The notes under the pieces were generated by a model. That model saw only the letters and a program-made list of their open reading frames with translations, was not told the origin of the DNA and made no database searches. This document shows, piece by piece, positions 34,797 through 46,600 of a stretch of DNA of 64,000 bases (its first letter is position 1; every line of letters starts with the position of its first letter). The stretch covers positions 260,919,519-260,983,518 of the forward strand of contig CM040118.1 of the NCBI GenBank assembly GCA_022559845.1, in the 5' to 3' direction. The translations under genes were made by a program, and so were the position numbers. The DNA is from Amorphophallus konjac. Taxonomy: Eukaryota > Streptophyta > Magnoliopsida > Alismatales > Araceae.

Positions 34797-37700
34797 ATGG
34801 CTTCCGACTCTTCTGTTGCGGCTTCCATGACTATGGGAGCGAGTTCATCGGCTCAGCCGGACATATCTCGGGCTTCAGTCAACTGGATGAATGTGAATAG
34901 TCTGAGCTTTGGCTATAACCAGATCGCCACTGTCGACGAGTCCTCTGATTCTAAGACTGACACAGTGCCGTCTTCCGGAGTCTATTCTTCCACAGAAGGT
35001 ATTGATTTCAGAAGGGCTGCTGACTACCGTCCGGACCTGCCGAAGGATCGTCATCTGCTGCCATTTATCCGGACCTTCACCATAGGCGGAATGAGGGATT
35101 TCCTGCTTGCTCGGTCTGTGGAAGCGGCAATACTTGCTGACAGAGACAGCATGAAGGGTTCTGTTTATCGCGCCCGAGCTATATATCTCTCGGGTGAGCA
35201 GAGGGACTGGAATGCCATGCTAGGTATTTCTGAATTAGAGCCGGAGAAGAAGATGCTGACCCGGGCTCCAGAGTTTACCCCGGCAAGGTGGGACCATGCA
35301 GCCGGTCGCGTCCATCGGGAGAATCCGAACTTTGGACTTTTTCTAGCTCATGTGAAGTGGGGTTACAGGGACGAGCCATTTATTCTGAACTATCTGGCCG
35401 TTCAATTTAAATATCAGCTAGCTGCCGGCTGGTTTGGAGATGCTAAAGTGACAGACGCCCATCTCTTCATGGTAGGAGCAGTGGAGTTTACAGAATTTGT
35501 CTTGAAGGAATATGCTCCTTTACTGATTAGAGCTGGGGTATATCATAGTGTATTTGCCTCCAGGTTCCGCTATGCCATCTCTCGGGGATTATGTTGCGGC
35601 ATGCTTGAAGTGTTCTGCCCACAGTTTAATACGTTCTATACAGCAGAAGGCGAGACTTCTCTCGATCTTTGGAGTCTTGCGTAGCTTTCAGGCCTGCCTA
35701 TAGATGGGGAGCCATACGAGGAGGTCTGTCTAGACGACTCTGTAAAGGACGCCTCTGATGGAGAAGGCAGATATTCTTTTGGCTACGCATACCGGTACTT
35801 GATGATGGCTTATCGCACCATCTGTCTGGCCTACAGTAGGGGATCTTCCAAAGGATATCAACCCCGGGAAAAGAGCAGAAGATTGAGAGTCCGTGTAGGA
35901 CAGTGGATACAGTACTTCTTCGGGGGTCCCTTGAAGTATACAGACTTCCCTTCCGTGGGACCGACTCCCGGTAAGCAGATCAGGGCCCCTCGTTACAAAT
36001 CAGCATTGCCGGCTTCACTGCGCCGAGCAGGTGTAGACGGCCCGAACCCAGCAGGGGTTGACCCCATTACTCATTGTGCACCTTATCTGACCTTCTGGCT
36101 ATGCACTTTCGCTCTCCCCCAAGGGGACGAGACGACTCTCAGACCGGAGGCTATATATCCGGCCTGTCAGATGGCCTGGGGGATGAGACTGTCTCTGTGC
36201 CCGACGGCTTTGTGTTTAGTTTACAAATCGTTGGGAGATTTGCATAGACATCGGGTTCCCCGTTCCTTACGGACTGTAGGTCCATTTCATTTCTTCAATG
36301 CTTGGGTTTGCAGCATTTTCCCCGAGCTGGCCCCGAGAACTTTGCAGTCAGACACACTGCTCCCTCGGATGATTGAGTTTGCTAGCGCCGAACCCGGTCT
36401 TTTCTCAGAGCAGCTGTTTAAGATAAGGGGCAGGTTGACAAAAGTGCCTGTAGGTGCTCCTGGCAGCATTCATTTCTGGAGCTTGGCAGCAGGTTCGGCT
36501 CCTTTAGTAGACCCTCAGAGGGAATGCAAAATGGAGGAGGTAGAAGTTTATGTCCATCCTGTTTCGGGGGCCAATGCCACCCGACCCATATTAGAACTAG
36601 AACTGGTAAGGTGGGCTATGGCTATCCGACCCAGTGTATTGGTCTTCAGGAAGGGAGGCTTGCTCATTTTGGAGCCCTATTACCCATTCCGTTTTAGCAG
36701 AAACTTTGGCTACGATCAGCATATTCCTCCATCAGTTGCACAGTTTCCTTTGGACAGCCGTGCCAAGCATCGGTCCTCCATTGCCAGTGACGGTCGGATA
36801 TAGTGGGATTTCTTTCATCGCCGAGAGGGCGTAACTTTCAGGGTCCCGACCGTTTCTAATCGTATTCCCTGTGTCACATCAGAATATATTAAGTGGTGGA
36901 ATACCCGTACCAATTTCTATAAAGACGGCAGAGGCGCCTTCTGGGATGTGGCCGAGCGCTCTTTCTTAAAGCGACAATCAGGGCCTGTGTTTGAAATTGA
37001 TGAGGTTCATCTGAAAAGGCTCTATTCACAGCATCCGAAGGAGGCAGAAACATATATTGCCAGGCGTCGGTCCTTAAAAGAGGAAGGTTCTGAAATACCC
37101 ACTCCTGTCTTTTCTGAGATCAATGAAGATGCTTTTACAAAGGACCTGAGGCAGTTGGGCCACATAGGGAGTATTCATGTGGAGGTGCAGTATCCATTTC
37201 CCCCGGAGGAGCCTCTCCCGACAGCAGCCCCCTGGAGGGGCCCGGTGGACAGATTTCACCCTTATAGGATGTTTGTGCGGAGGGAAGACCGCACCCAGAC
37301 ATATTATCAGCACACTTCTTGGCTTTTTGTACTGTTGAATGTTCACGGGCTGTCAGTAGAGAACCTGATAGCTGGCATTCTGAATAAGCCACTTTTTGTT
37401 TCTTTTCATTATGTCAACGGCTGGTGTATGGATTATCTCGGCCTGTTTCATTGCCTCGACTTTCACGGGCATAAAGACTTGGCTGCCTTGACAGAGAAGT
37501 GCCAGACCATTGGCGACATATGCTGGCTCATGAAGGAGGCTGCTTCTCGCTCGAAGGAGGTGGCTTATCTGTATTGGCCGCTTTCCACCTTTTATGATGG
37601 CCCAGCAGGTATGACCCTTCCTGTGCGCTCATGGCGTCTTTCTTTTATTATTATGTTCTGCATCTGTCGACTATGACTGCCTTTCTTGTGTCTTGCACAG

Positions 37701-39993
37701 ATAGACCGGACATAAAATGGCAGGGACTTTACAGGAAGATTATTGCTCAAGCTGAGAAGCCTGCTTACTTTGAAATTCCTGCAGCGGCACCTACGACCAC
37801 TCCCTTGCCTCTGGGCAAGAAGAGGAAGCCTTCTGTGGTGAAAGCTGCAGTTGTCAAGGCCAAGAGGGCCAAGGTTGTTCGGGTCCAGCAGCCAGCTCCA
37901 GTTGCGACGGATGTCGAAACCCCTCTTCCAGACATCCCCTCTTTTGACGAGTTCAGGTCTCAGAGGGAGGCCGCTCAGGAACCTGCCGAGAGTGGCGGTA
38001 AATAACTTGCAGATGCAATCTTCATTGTCTTCTTGACTAATCTTTTAAGGCGTCCTTCGAGACTGAGCTTCTCTTTATCTGATACAGCCCCGGAGCAGGT
38101 TACAGTGCCTGTGGAAAGGGACACGAGGCTGCCTTCTCCTACCCCGGTTGGCGAGGAGGAGGGTAAATGTGCTTTCTCATGTTTTCTCTTTATACTTTCG
38201 TTGTTATTCTTTTCCATTATATCCCTCAGAGTTCCCCTTTTGTTGAGGTGGCAGTCAGGGAGCAGACTGAGGCCATGATAAAAGCGGGAGAGTCGCCTCA
38301 GCCGCAGGAGGGTCACAGGATTCAAGCAAAACGGAGCCCTGTCCTGGCCAGACGTATAATCACCCGGTCCACATCCCGGCATGCTCTAGAGGTGACCCCG
38401 CAGCATATAGCTAGTGTGGAGGTATCCTCGAGCAGCTCTGAGACCGTCCCTGATAATGAGGAGGAAGTGACTTTCAGCGACAGTGAGGAGGAAGTCCTAA
38501 AATCAAGAGCCTTGCCCGTATTTGCAAAAGGCCTTCCGCCTTTTCAGCCTCCTAAGCTGCTGATGCTATCTTCTGAGGAGGAATTGCAAGAGGAGTTTGC
38601 CGGACTCGACACCGAGGTCGACATAACCCCTCCATTTGTTGCTTCAACTACAAAGCTTTCTCCCCTTTTGTCTCATTTTGAGGATATAGACCCCACTTTA
38701 AAGGTAAGCTTCTTCTTTTTTTTTTTTTTTGATGTTCTATTTATTTTCCTTCATTCATTGATGAGGATCATTCTGCTTTGTCCTCAGGACCCTGTCATTA
38801 CCAGCTCAGATGCGGCCGCAGTCTCTATGGATGTCTCATCTGCAGACTTGGTCATCATCCCTGCTTTACCTTCAACTTGCATGGGAATTTCTGAGGTTAT
38901 TCGCCCTGTGCCAGTGAGAATACAATCTTCAACTGACTTAACATCACTGGACTTGGGATCATCAGGAGAGATTTCCTTCCCTGTCAGGGCCTCAGAGTTT
39001 AGAGCCGAAGCAGACCCAGCTAGAAGCTCCGCTTTTATACCGGCCGCCGTAATGTCAATTGCGCCCGAGTCAGCAGTCCCTGCCACAGTGCCTATAGAGA
39101 CTGGATTTCTGCCTCTACAGACTAGGGACCTTTCATCCCCATTATCAGAAAGAGTAGCTGAAGATGAAGCCCTTATTCAGGAGACTCATGAAGAGATAGC
39201 TCCATCATTCACTGGTTCTCCCTCCGCGGATGTTCATGCCATAGCTCCTGAGACAGCGGTAGAGGAGGAATCTTCAGCTCAACCGGAGAGCACAGAGAGG
39301 GACCGGCCAATTCTTCCAGCGAATTTGCCGTCTTTGTCCTCTCAGCCGGATGTTGCACTGTGGGCAGACAATGACGGTGAGGTGACTTTCGAGGTCGCCC
39401 CATCTGTCTCCTTTGGGTTTGCTTCTTCTGACAGCTTTGTCTGGCAGCATTTGGACATGCTACGCCAGCTGGTAGAATCCCAGCCTGGCTTGACATATCT
39501 GCAACTGAAGGAAATTGCCAATCGCTTCACCGCTGGCCTGCAAGCCATGGGCTGCCCTCTGGACATATGGGCTCAGTGGGTCTTGGTTTTGCTGAAATTC
39601 GTGCATCGGAGAGATTTCCTAGCACGGACTATGACCGATAAGCTGACGGCATTGAAGTTGCAGAGGTCAGAGTGCAAATCTGAGCTGGAAAAGCTGACGC
39701 TTGCCCTTGACGAACGCCAAGCTGAGCTACAGAGCGTTGTCCAACGGGAGGAAGCCGTCCAGGACCGGATAGCCATTCTGGAAGCGGAACTCGCTGGACT
39801 TCGAGCCGAGCTACAACAATTATCCTCTATTCGGCCACGGTCCACCGAGGAGGTGGCCTTTTTGGAGGGACGGGTGATGTCTCTCCAGGATATGTCTGTG
39901 AAGCTTCAGGAAGAGGAGGCGCGCCTTCATGAGCTAAGAGCCGCTCCCGATGTGGGTCTTTTGGCCTTTGAAGATATCTTCCGGCGGCCTTGA
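34797..39993 (+). pseudogene. PMD-like multi-exon gene carried antisense in the Ogre-like element
   Basis: The first exon (ATG 34797 to 37608) keeps one frame, broken by TAG at 35682 and 36801 (each explicable by one transition). It matches the plant mobile domain (aminotransferase-like) family: RAGVYHSVFASRFRY, LSGLPIDGEPYEEV, a Trp/Arg-rich stretch, YLTFWLCTFALPQGDE with RPEAIYPACQMAWG, then WDFFHRREG. GT-AG introns are at 37609-37700, 37998-38087, 38163-38229 and 38704-38787. Later exons encode a basic Lys/Val patch, an acidic/Ser-rich linker and a C-terminal coiled coil (ELEKLTLALDERQAEL, LEAELAGLRAELQQL), ending at TGA 39991. The phase at the 38162/38230 junction does not fit, so an indel or a wrong splice choice is likely there. 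An AATGAAA near 40072 could serve polyadenylation. PMD proteins have known links to TE silencing and to Mutator-like and gypsy elements; the function here is unknown. Confidence 0.72.
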
Positions 39994-41331
39994 ATTATCT
40001 CTTCTTTGTTTTCTTCTGCCCTCTTTTGTGATACAGTGTCCCCTTGGGGATCTTTATGTACTCCTCTTTTAATGAAAAAGGAATCTTCGGCTTCATGTGT
40101 GTCCATTGTCTTTTCCATGTGGTTTCATCACTTTGGGAAGTGGGGCAGTGGTTCTAGCAGTCCCTCATACGAATGGCTCGTACCTGGCAGGAGAGCGTCC
40201 ACCCCTTCAAGGAAAGGATGGGGAACTCGCTCCACCGCGTGACGGCCTCCGGGGGGGGTGCTTTAAACCGAATTCTGTTGGTGGTAGCAAACGTCGTTCT
40301 TGGCCATACGTGCCGTAAGGGAGACGGTTTGCAGGAATGTGAACGAAGAGGCTCATAGCATTATACGGAACGGGCGAATGGTCCATCCCGGGCAGGTTTC
40401 AAAGCTAGTCGGGGCAATGTGTTGATCGACCAGTACATGATTTCATCATCGATATTGGGTTTATATCGATGCAAAGGAGTTTTATAGGTTTCATCAGAGT
40501 AGACGTAAGGTCTAGACTGGGTAGAGGTTATCGCAGGTGGGACATTGAAGGGTGCGTGGTTTTCATCAGGGCAGACGTAGGGTCTGAACTGGATAGGATT
40601 TCATCATTGATCGGGCGAGGTGCCGGTCGATCAATAGCTAGTTTCATCATCGATATTGGGTTTATATCGATGCAAAGAAAGTGTTATAAGTTTCATCAGA
40701 ATAGACAAAAGGCCTAAACTGGCAGGGTTTTAATTGGACATGGTTTCATCACTAATCGGGCGAGGTGCCAGTCGATCAGTGGTTGGTTTCATCGTCGATA
40801 TGGGGCTTATATCGACACAAAGAGTTTCATAGGTTTCATCAGTATAGACGTAAGGTCTAAACCGGACAGAGGATTTCATCATTGATCGGGCGAGGTGCCG
40901 GTCGATCAACGGTGGGACGTATGTAGATGTGTAGGTCTTGTCAGGACAGACGTAAGGTCTATTCCAGCAGGTTTTATGGCGGGTGGGACTTTTCCAAGAA
41001 ATACGTAGGTTTCTTCTGGATAGGCGTAGGGTCTATCCTGGTAGGGTTTTATCGTTGACCGGGCAAGGAGCCGATCGATCAAGGGAAGGTTTAGGAGTTT
41101 GATCAGGACAGACGTAAGGTCTGAACTGGCCAGGCTTTATCAGAATGATGACGGGTTTTATTGTCGGTGGGACATGTGAAAGAGGGTATGTAGATTTCAT
41201 CAGGGTAGACGTGAGATCTACCCCGGAAAGGCTTTATCATCGGTGGGGCATAGAGCCAGATGACCGACGGAAGGCCTCATCAGTGAAGGGGAGGTGAAGG
41301 CAACGTGTCGGTTGGCATGGAACTTCTAAAT

Positions 41332-41545
41332 TACCACATTACCGACCCAAGCGCCCTTTCGAATTTTCACCGGAGCCAGCCCCCTCTTGCTTTTGCCCAC
41401 ACGTCCTTTTGGATTTTCACGTGGCGGGGTACCCGATTTTGCCTGCAGTGCCCTTTCGGGTTTTCACCACAGCTGGGTTTTAGCCATTTTTGCCCTTGTC
41501 CAGAATGCCTGAACAAGTCTGGCGGGGTATCTCTATTTTCAACCC
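41332..41545. repeat. Internal duplication, copy A (CCCTTTCGGGTTTTCAC)
   Basis: This stretch matches 42655-42868 at most positions. Each copy contains three or four spaced CCTTTCGGGTTTTCAC motifs with GTGGCGGGGTACCCGATTTTG between them. Confidence 0.85.
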
Positions 41546-42654
41546 CATTTCTATATATGTACTTTTTATCGTTTTCTTTCTCTTTTCTTTTTCATTGTCT
41601 TTTCTGGGACCAGAACTTTCATCCTATGGACTATGGCGCCATATGTTTATTGTGGCCACACGCTCATTGATGTGGGCGTCAACATCAATGCAAAGGGAAA
41701 TAGGGTTTCATGATCTATCCAGACGAAAGGTCTGAATTGATTTAGAGGATATAGATAGCAGCTCGGGCACGAGGCCGTTTTCTGAAAATGTGAGTTTCAT
41801 CGTTAATGTGGGGTTTAACATTAACGCAAAGGAATAGAGTTTCATTATCTATCCAGACGGAGGGTCTGAATCGATTCAAAGAGCAGTGTTGTGCTATGTC
41901 AGAGCGGACGGAAGGCCCACCCTGAATGGATTTTAGCGTCGAACAGGCAGCGTGCCAACCGATCGATAGCAGGTTTCATCATTGGTATTGGCTCATACCA
42001 ATGCAAGGATTTCATATGCTTCATCAGGATAGGCGTAGGGTCTAAGCTGGACAAGGTTTTATCACTGATCGGGTAGTGTGCCGGTCGATCAGTATCAGGT
42101 TTCATCATCAGTATTGGATTTATACCAATGCAAGGAGTTCATGGATTTCACCAGGATAGACGGAAGGTCTAAACCGGATAGGTTTCATCATAGATCAGGC
42201 AGTGTGCCAATCGATCAACAGCAGGTTTCATCACGGCGGGAGGTAAAGAGACCTGTAGATCTAAGTGGAATAGACGTAAGGTCTAAATCGGACAAGGTTG
42301 TATTGCTAATCGGGCAGTGTGCCGGTCGATCAGTATCAGGTTTCATCATCAGTATTGGGTTTATACCAATGCAAGGATTTCATAGGTTTCATCGGGATAG
42401 ACGTAAGGTCTAAACCGGGCAGGTTTCATCGTGGTGGGTCTTAGACAGAAATAAGTGGAAGTGTTTTATCAGAAAAGATGGAAGGTCTATCCCGAGATGG
42501 GCTTATTATCGAGGGAATTTTTCTTGAGCAATGCATGAAGGCTTCAACAGAATAGACGTAAGGTCCATTCCGGATGGGTTTAATCGTTGATTGGGCAAAG
42601 CGTCGGTCGATCAATGAGGAGCTTTATGGTGGGAGGTAAGGCTTTCTTTGGAAT

Positions 42655-42868
42655 CACCACATTGCCGACCCAAGCGCCCTTTCGGGTTTTCGCCGGAGTC
42701 AGCCCCCTCTTGCTTTTGCCCACGTGCCCTTTCGGGTTTTCACGTGGCGGGGTACCCGATTTTGCCTGCAGTGCCCTTTTGGGTTTTCACCACAGCTGGG
42801 TGTTGGGCCATTTTGCACTTGTCCCTAATATAGGAGCAAGTCTGGTGGGGTATCTCTGTTTTTAACCC
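42655..42868. repeat. Internal duplication, copy B (CCCTTTCGGGTTTTCAC)
   Basis: Second copy of 41332-41545. It retains the CCCTTTCGGGTTTTC motif more perfectly than copy A. Confidence 0.85.
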
Positions 42869-42956
42869 CATTTTTTTACTTTCTTTTTGTTCTTTCTTCT
42901 TCTCTCCTCTTTTTTTTTAGAGGGTGACCGGTCGAAATGCCACCAGCTCAAGATGA

Positions 42957-43673
42957 AGGTAGCGTGGTTAGGGCGGAGTGCCACTAGACCAAGAAAGGGG
43001 GTAGCTTGGCTAGGGCGGAGTGCCACTAGACCAAGGAAGGGTAGCTCGGCTAGGGCGGAGTGCCGCTAGACCAAGGAAAGGGTAGCTTGGTTAGGGCGGA
43101 GTACCACTAGACCAAGGAAAGGGTGTAGCTTGGCTAGGGCGGAGTGCCGCTAGACCAAGGAAGGGTAGCTCGACTAGGGCGGAGTGCCACTAGACCAAGG
43201 AAAAGGTGTAGCATGGCTAGGGCGGAGTGCCGCTATACCAAGAAATGGGTAGCTCGGCTAGGGCGGAGTGCCGCTAGACCAGGAAAAGGGTGTAGCTTGG
43301 CTAGGGCGGAGTGCCGCTAGACCAAGAAATGGGTAGCTCGGCTAGGGCGGAGTGCCGGTAGACCGGGAAAAAGGTGTAGCTTGGCTAGGGCAGAGTGCCG
43401 CTAGACCAAGAAATGGGTAGCTCGGCTAGGGCGGAGTGCCGCTAGACCAGGAAAAGGGTGTAGCTTGGCTAGGGCGGAGTGCCGCTAGACCAAGAAATGG
43501 GTAGCTCGGCTACGGCGGAGTGCCGCGAGACCGGGAAAAGGGTGTAGCTTGGCTAGGGCGGGGTGCCGCTAGACCAAGAAATGGGTGTAGCTTGGCTAGG
43601 GTGGAGTGCCGCTAGACCAAGAAATGGGTAGCTCGGCTAGGGCGGAGTACCACTAGGCCAAGGAAAGGGTAGA
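42957..43673. repeat. Tandem array, 17 units of 40-44 bp
   Basis: Consensus TAGCTTGGCTAGGGCGGAGTG, then CCGCTAGACCAAGAAATGGG. In the middle, two unit types alternate (TAGCTTGG...AAGAAATGGG and TAGCTCGG...AGGAAAAGGGTG), giving an apparent dimer of about 84 bp. The array ends ten bases before the integrase stop codon at 43684. Confidence 0.92.
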
Positions 43674-43683
43674 TTTTGCCCGA

Positions 43684-46600
43684 TTACTCAGGGAATGTTG
43701 GTTGTGCGGGATGATACAGCTTCAGATGTCTTCCGTTGAGTGGCGAGAATTGGATTTCCCCTCGATGGTTAACAACCACGTAGGCCCCTCCTTCGTAGAC
43801 CCTCTGTATCACATAAGGACCTTCCCAATTAGCATTCAGCTTTCCTTTTGGGTTGGACGCCATGACTTCTTTTTTCTTGACCATGACGAGGTCGCCTTTC
43901 TTGAATTCTCGTCCTTTTACGAGTTTGTTGAATGCAGTGGCCATGCGGGCCTGATACATTTGGATACTCTTCTAAGCTCGGAGGCGCTTCCCTTCCAATT
44001 TAGCCAGTTCTTCTAGTCTTCTTTCTGCATTGGTCTGTTCGCCACGGGCCATGCCATATTGGACTGCCACTCTGAGTGACGGGACTTCCAACGCTAGCGG
44101 AACCACTGCCTCTGAGCCGTATACCAGCGAGTATGGCGAGCACCCTGTAGGTGTCTTGAAGACGGTGCGGTATGCCCATAGAGCTTCATACATTTTCTCT
44201 TCCCAGTCCTTCTTATTAGAACTGACGACCTTGGCCAGCAAGGTGCAGAGAGTCTTGTTAAAAGCTTCTGCCAATCCGTTTGCCTATGGATTGTAAGGAG
44301 TGGAGGTCCTCCATTCGATCTTATATTTCTCAGCAAGCCGATAGACCTTCTGATTTCTGAAATGACTTCCATTGTCGGATATTATTCGACTGGGGATCCC
44401 GAACCGGAAGATAATGTTCTGTTTGATGAATCTGGCGACCAATTCACCAGTCACTTCTCTTAATGCTATAGCCTCCGCCCATCGGGAGAAGTAATCTGTT
44501 ATGGCCAGTATGTACTTATGTCCGGCCGAGGAAGTCGGCAGTGGCCCGACTACATCAGTTCCCCATTGTGCAAATGGCCAGCTGGGAACTGTAGGGTGCA
44601 GAGTCGTAGGAGGCCTTCTAGGCACAGTAGCATGCTCCTGGCATTTCTGGCATGATTTTGCAAATTTACAGCAGTCTTCAAACATGGTGGGCCAATAGTA
44701 GCCCAGCTTCTTGATTTCTATCTTCATCTTGGGACCAGCCTGGTGGGCACCTGCTGTCCCAGCATGTGTTTCTTTCATCGCTTGCCAGGCTTCCTCAGTG
44801 GACAGACAGTGGAGTAGAATTTTCTTGCGCACATCTGCCATTATTCGGAACAAAATTCCATTCCTGAGTTCATAACATTCTTTGATTCTTAGGAGTTTCA
44901 TCTTTTCTCTTTTCTGCGGCAGTTGTTGGTGTAGAAACCACTTCAGCAAGTGTTGTCTCCAATCAGACGCTTGTTCTGTGCTGATGGTGGCAACCTCGTC
45001 TTCTTCAGGGCACTCTTCTAGCATACTGGGGACTTGCCGTCGGTTCATAACGACAATGTTCAGTGTCTTATTTGGTGGGACTGCTAGTGAGCTGGCCAGC
45101 TTTGCCAGTGCATCAGCCTGGGCATTGTGTCCACGGCCCACATGCCTGAGCTCAATATGGTAGAATTTCGCCATGAGGCGCACAGCTTTTTGGTGGTAGG
45201 GATTCAGTTCTGGCTTCCGCACTTCGAACTCCCCTTGGATCTGTTTTATTATCAACATCGAATCACCGAATACTTGAAGCATTTGGATACCCATGTTGAG
45301 GCTGATATATAGCCTGATTATCAGAGCTTCATACTCGGCCTCATTATTGGTGCAGGGCTTGTTTATAGAACAAGAAGTATGCACGACCTCCCCTTCTGGT
45401 GATTTCAGCACAATACCGTCTCCAGCCCGTATTCTGGTCTTTCCATCGGAGTCTGTCTCTGTTCTGGATGCTCCATCAAAGAATAGTTGCCACATAACTG
45501 ACTGGGTCTGGCAGGCCTCGAGTGTCTCATCATCGGGTAACTCAGTCCCTAGCATATCATTTTCCGGCACAGGATGCTCTGTGAAGAAATCAGCCACGGC
45601 CTGTCCTTTTATCGCCCGCTGGGGTGTATAGGTAATATCGAATTCCATCAGGATCACTGCCCATTTGCCCCATCGGCCCTTCAGTACTGGCTGAGTCAAT
45701 ATGTATTTGAGCAGATCTGCTGCAGATATCAGTCTGACTTCATGTGACAACATATAGTGTCGGAGCTTTTTGACAGTAAAGACTAGTGCCAAGCAGGTCT
45801 TTTCTATGTAGCTATAGCTTTCTTCAATTCTAATCAGCCTCCTGCTTAGGTAGTACAAGGCTTGTTCTTTGCCTTCTTCATTTATCTGTGCCAGCATTGC
45901 CCCCAGGGAACAGTATGTGGCTGCGATGTATAGTATTAAGGGCCTGCCCTTGATTGGTGCCCCCAGCACCGGAGGGGTCTTGAGATATTCTTTCAGCTTC
46001 TCAAAGGCTTCCTGACAGCCATCGTCCCAGAGGAACGACACATCTTTCATCATGAGCTTGTGAAAGGGGTGGCATCTTCCCGACAGATTTGATATAAATC
46101 GTCGGATATAGGCCAGACGCCCTTGCAGAGATCTCAGCTCGGACAGATTCCTTGGTGGAGGGAGCTCCTGGATAGCCTTAATCTTGGATGGGTCAATTTC
46201 AATGCCCCTATGACGGACAATAAACCCGAGGAATTTTCCACTGGACACGTCGAAGGTGCATTTCATGGGATTCATCTTGAGTTCATATTTGCGCAGCCTC
46301 TTGAATACTACCCTCAGGTCTTGCAAATGGTCTTCTCTTCTTTTAGTTTTTACTACCAAATCATCAATGTAGCACTCTACTTTCTTGAAGAGCAAATCAT
46401 CAAAGATCTTGGTCATAGCTCTTTGGTAGGTAGCGCCGGCATTCTTAAGACCAAACGGCATCCTTTTGTAGTGGAATATCCCTTTCGGGGTACGGAATGC
46501 AGTGTGCAATCTGTCTTCCTCAGCAATCCAGATTTGGTTGTATCTGGATGACCCATCCATAAATGACAGGGCTTCATGACCAGTAGTCGCATCGATCATC

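Larger units (their letters stand above)
39994..42956. repeat. Repeat-rich noncoding 3' region of the Ogre-like element
   Basis: From about 40440 to 42650, degenerate units recur that combine GGTTTCATCATCGATATTGGG, TTTATATCGATGCAAAG, TTCATCAGNATAGACGTAAGGTCT and TGATCGGGCGAGGTGCCGGTCGATCA. Spacing is irregular, about 100-200 bp. No protein-coding frame stands out. GATCGGGCNNNGTGCCGGTCGATC is itself a near inverted repeat. The region separates the antisense gene's 3' end from the integrase stop. Confidence 0.7.

Noticed and set aside
42957..43673. Second CRISPR-like looking repeat array
   Set aside because: Head-to-tail units without spacers inside a retrotransposon: a minisatellite.
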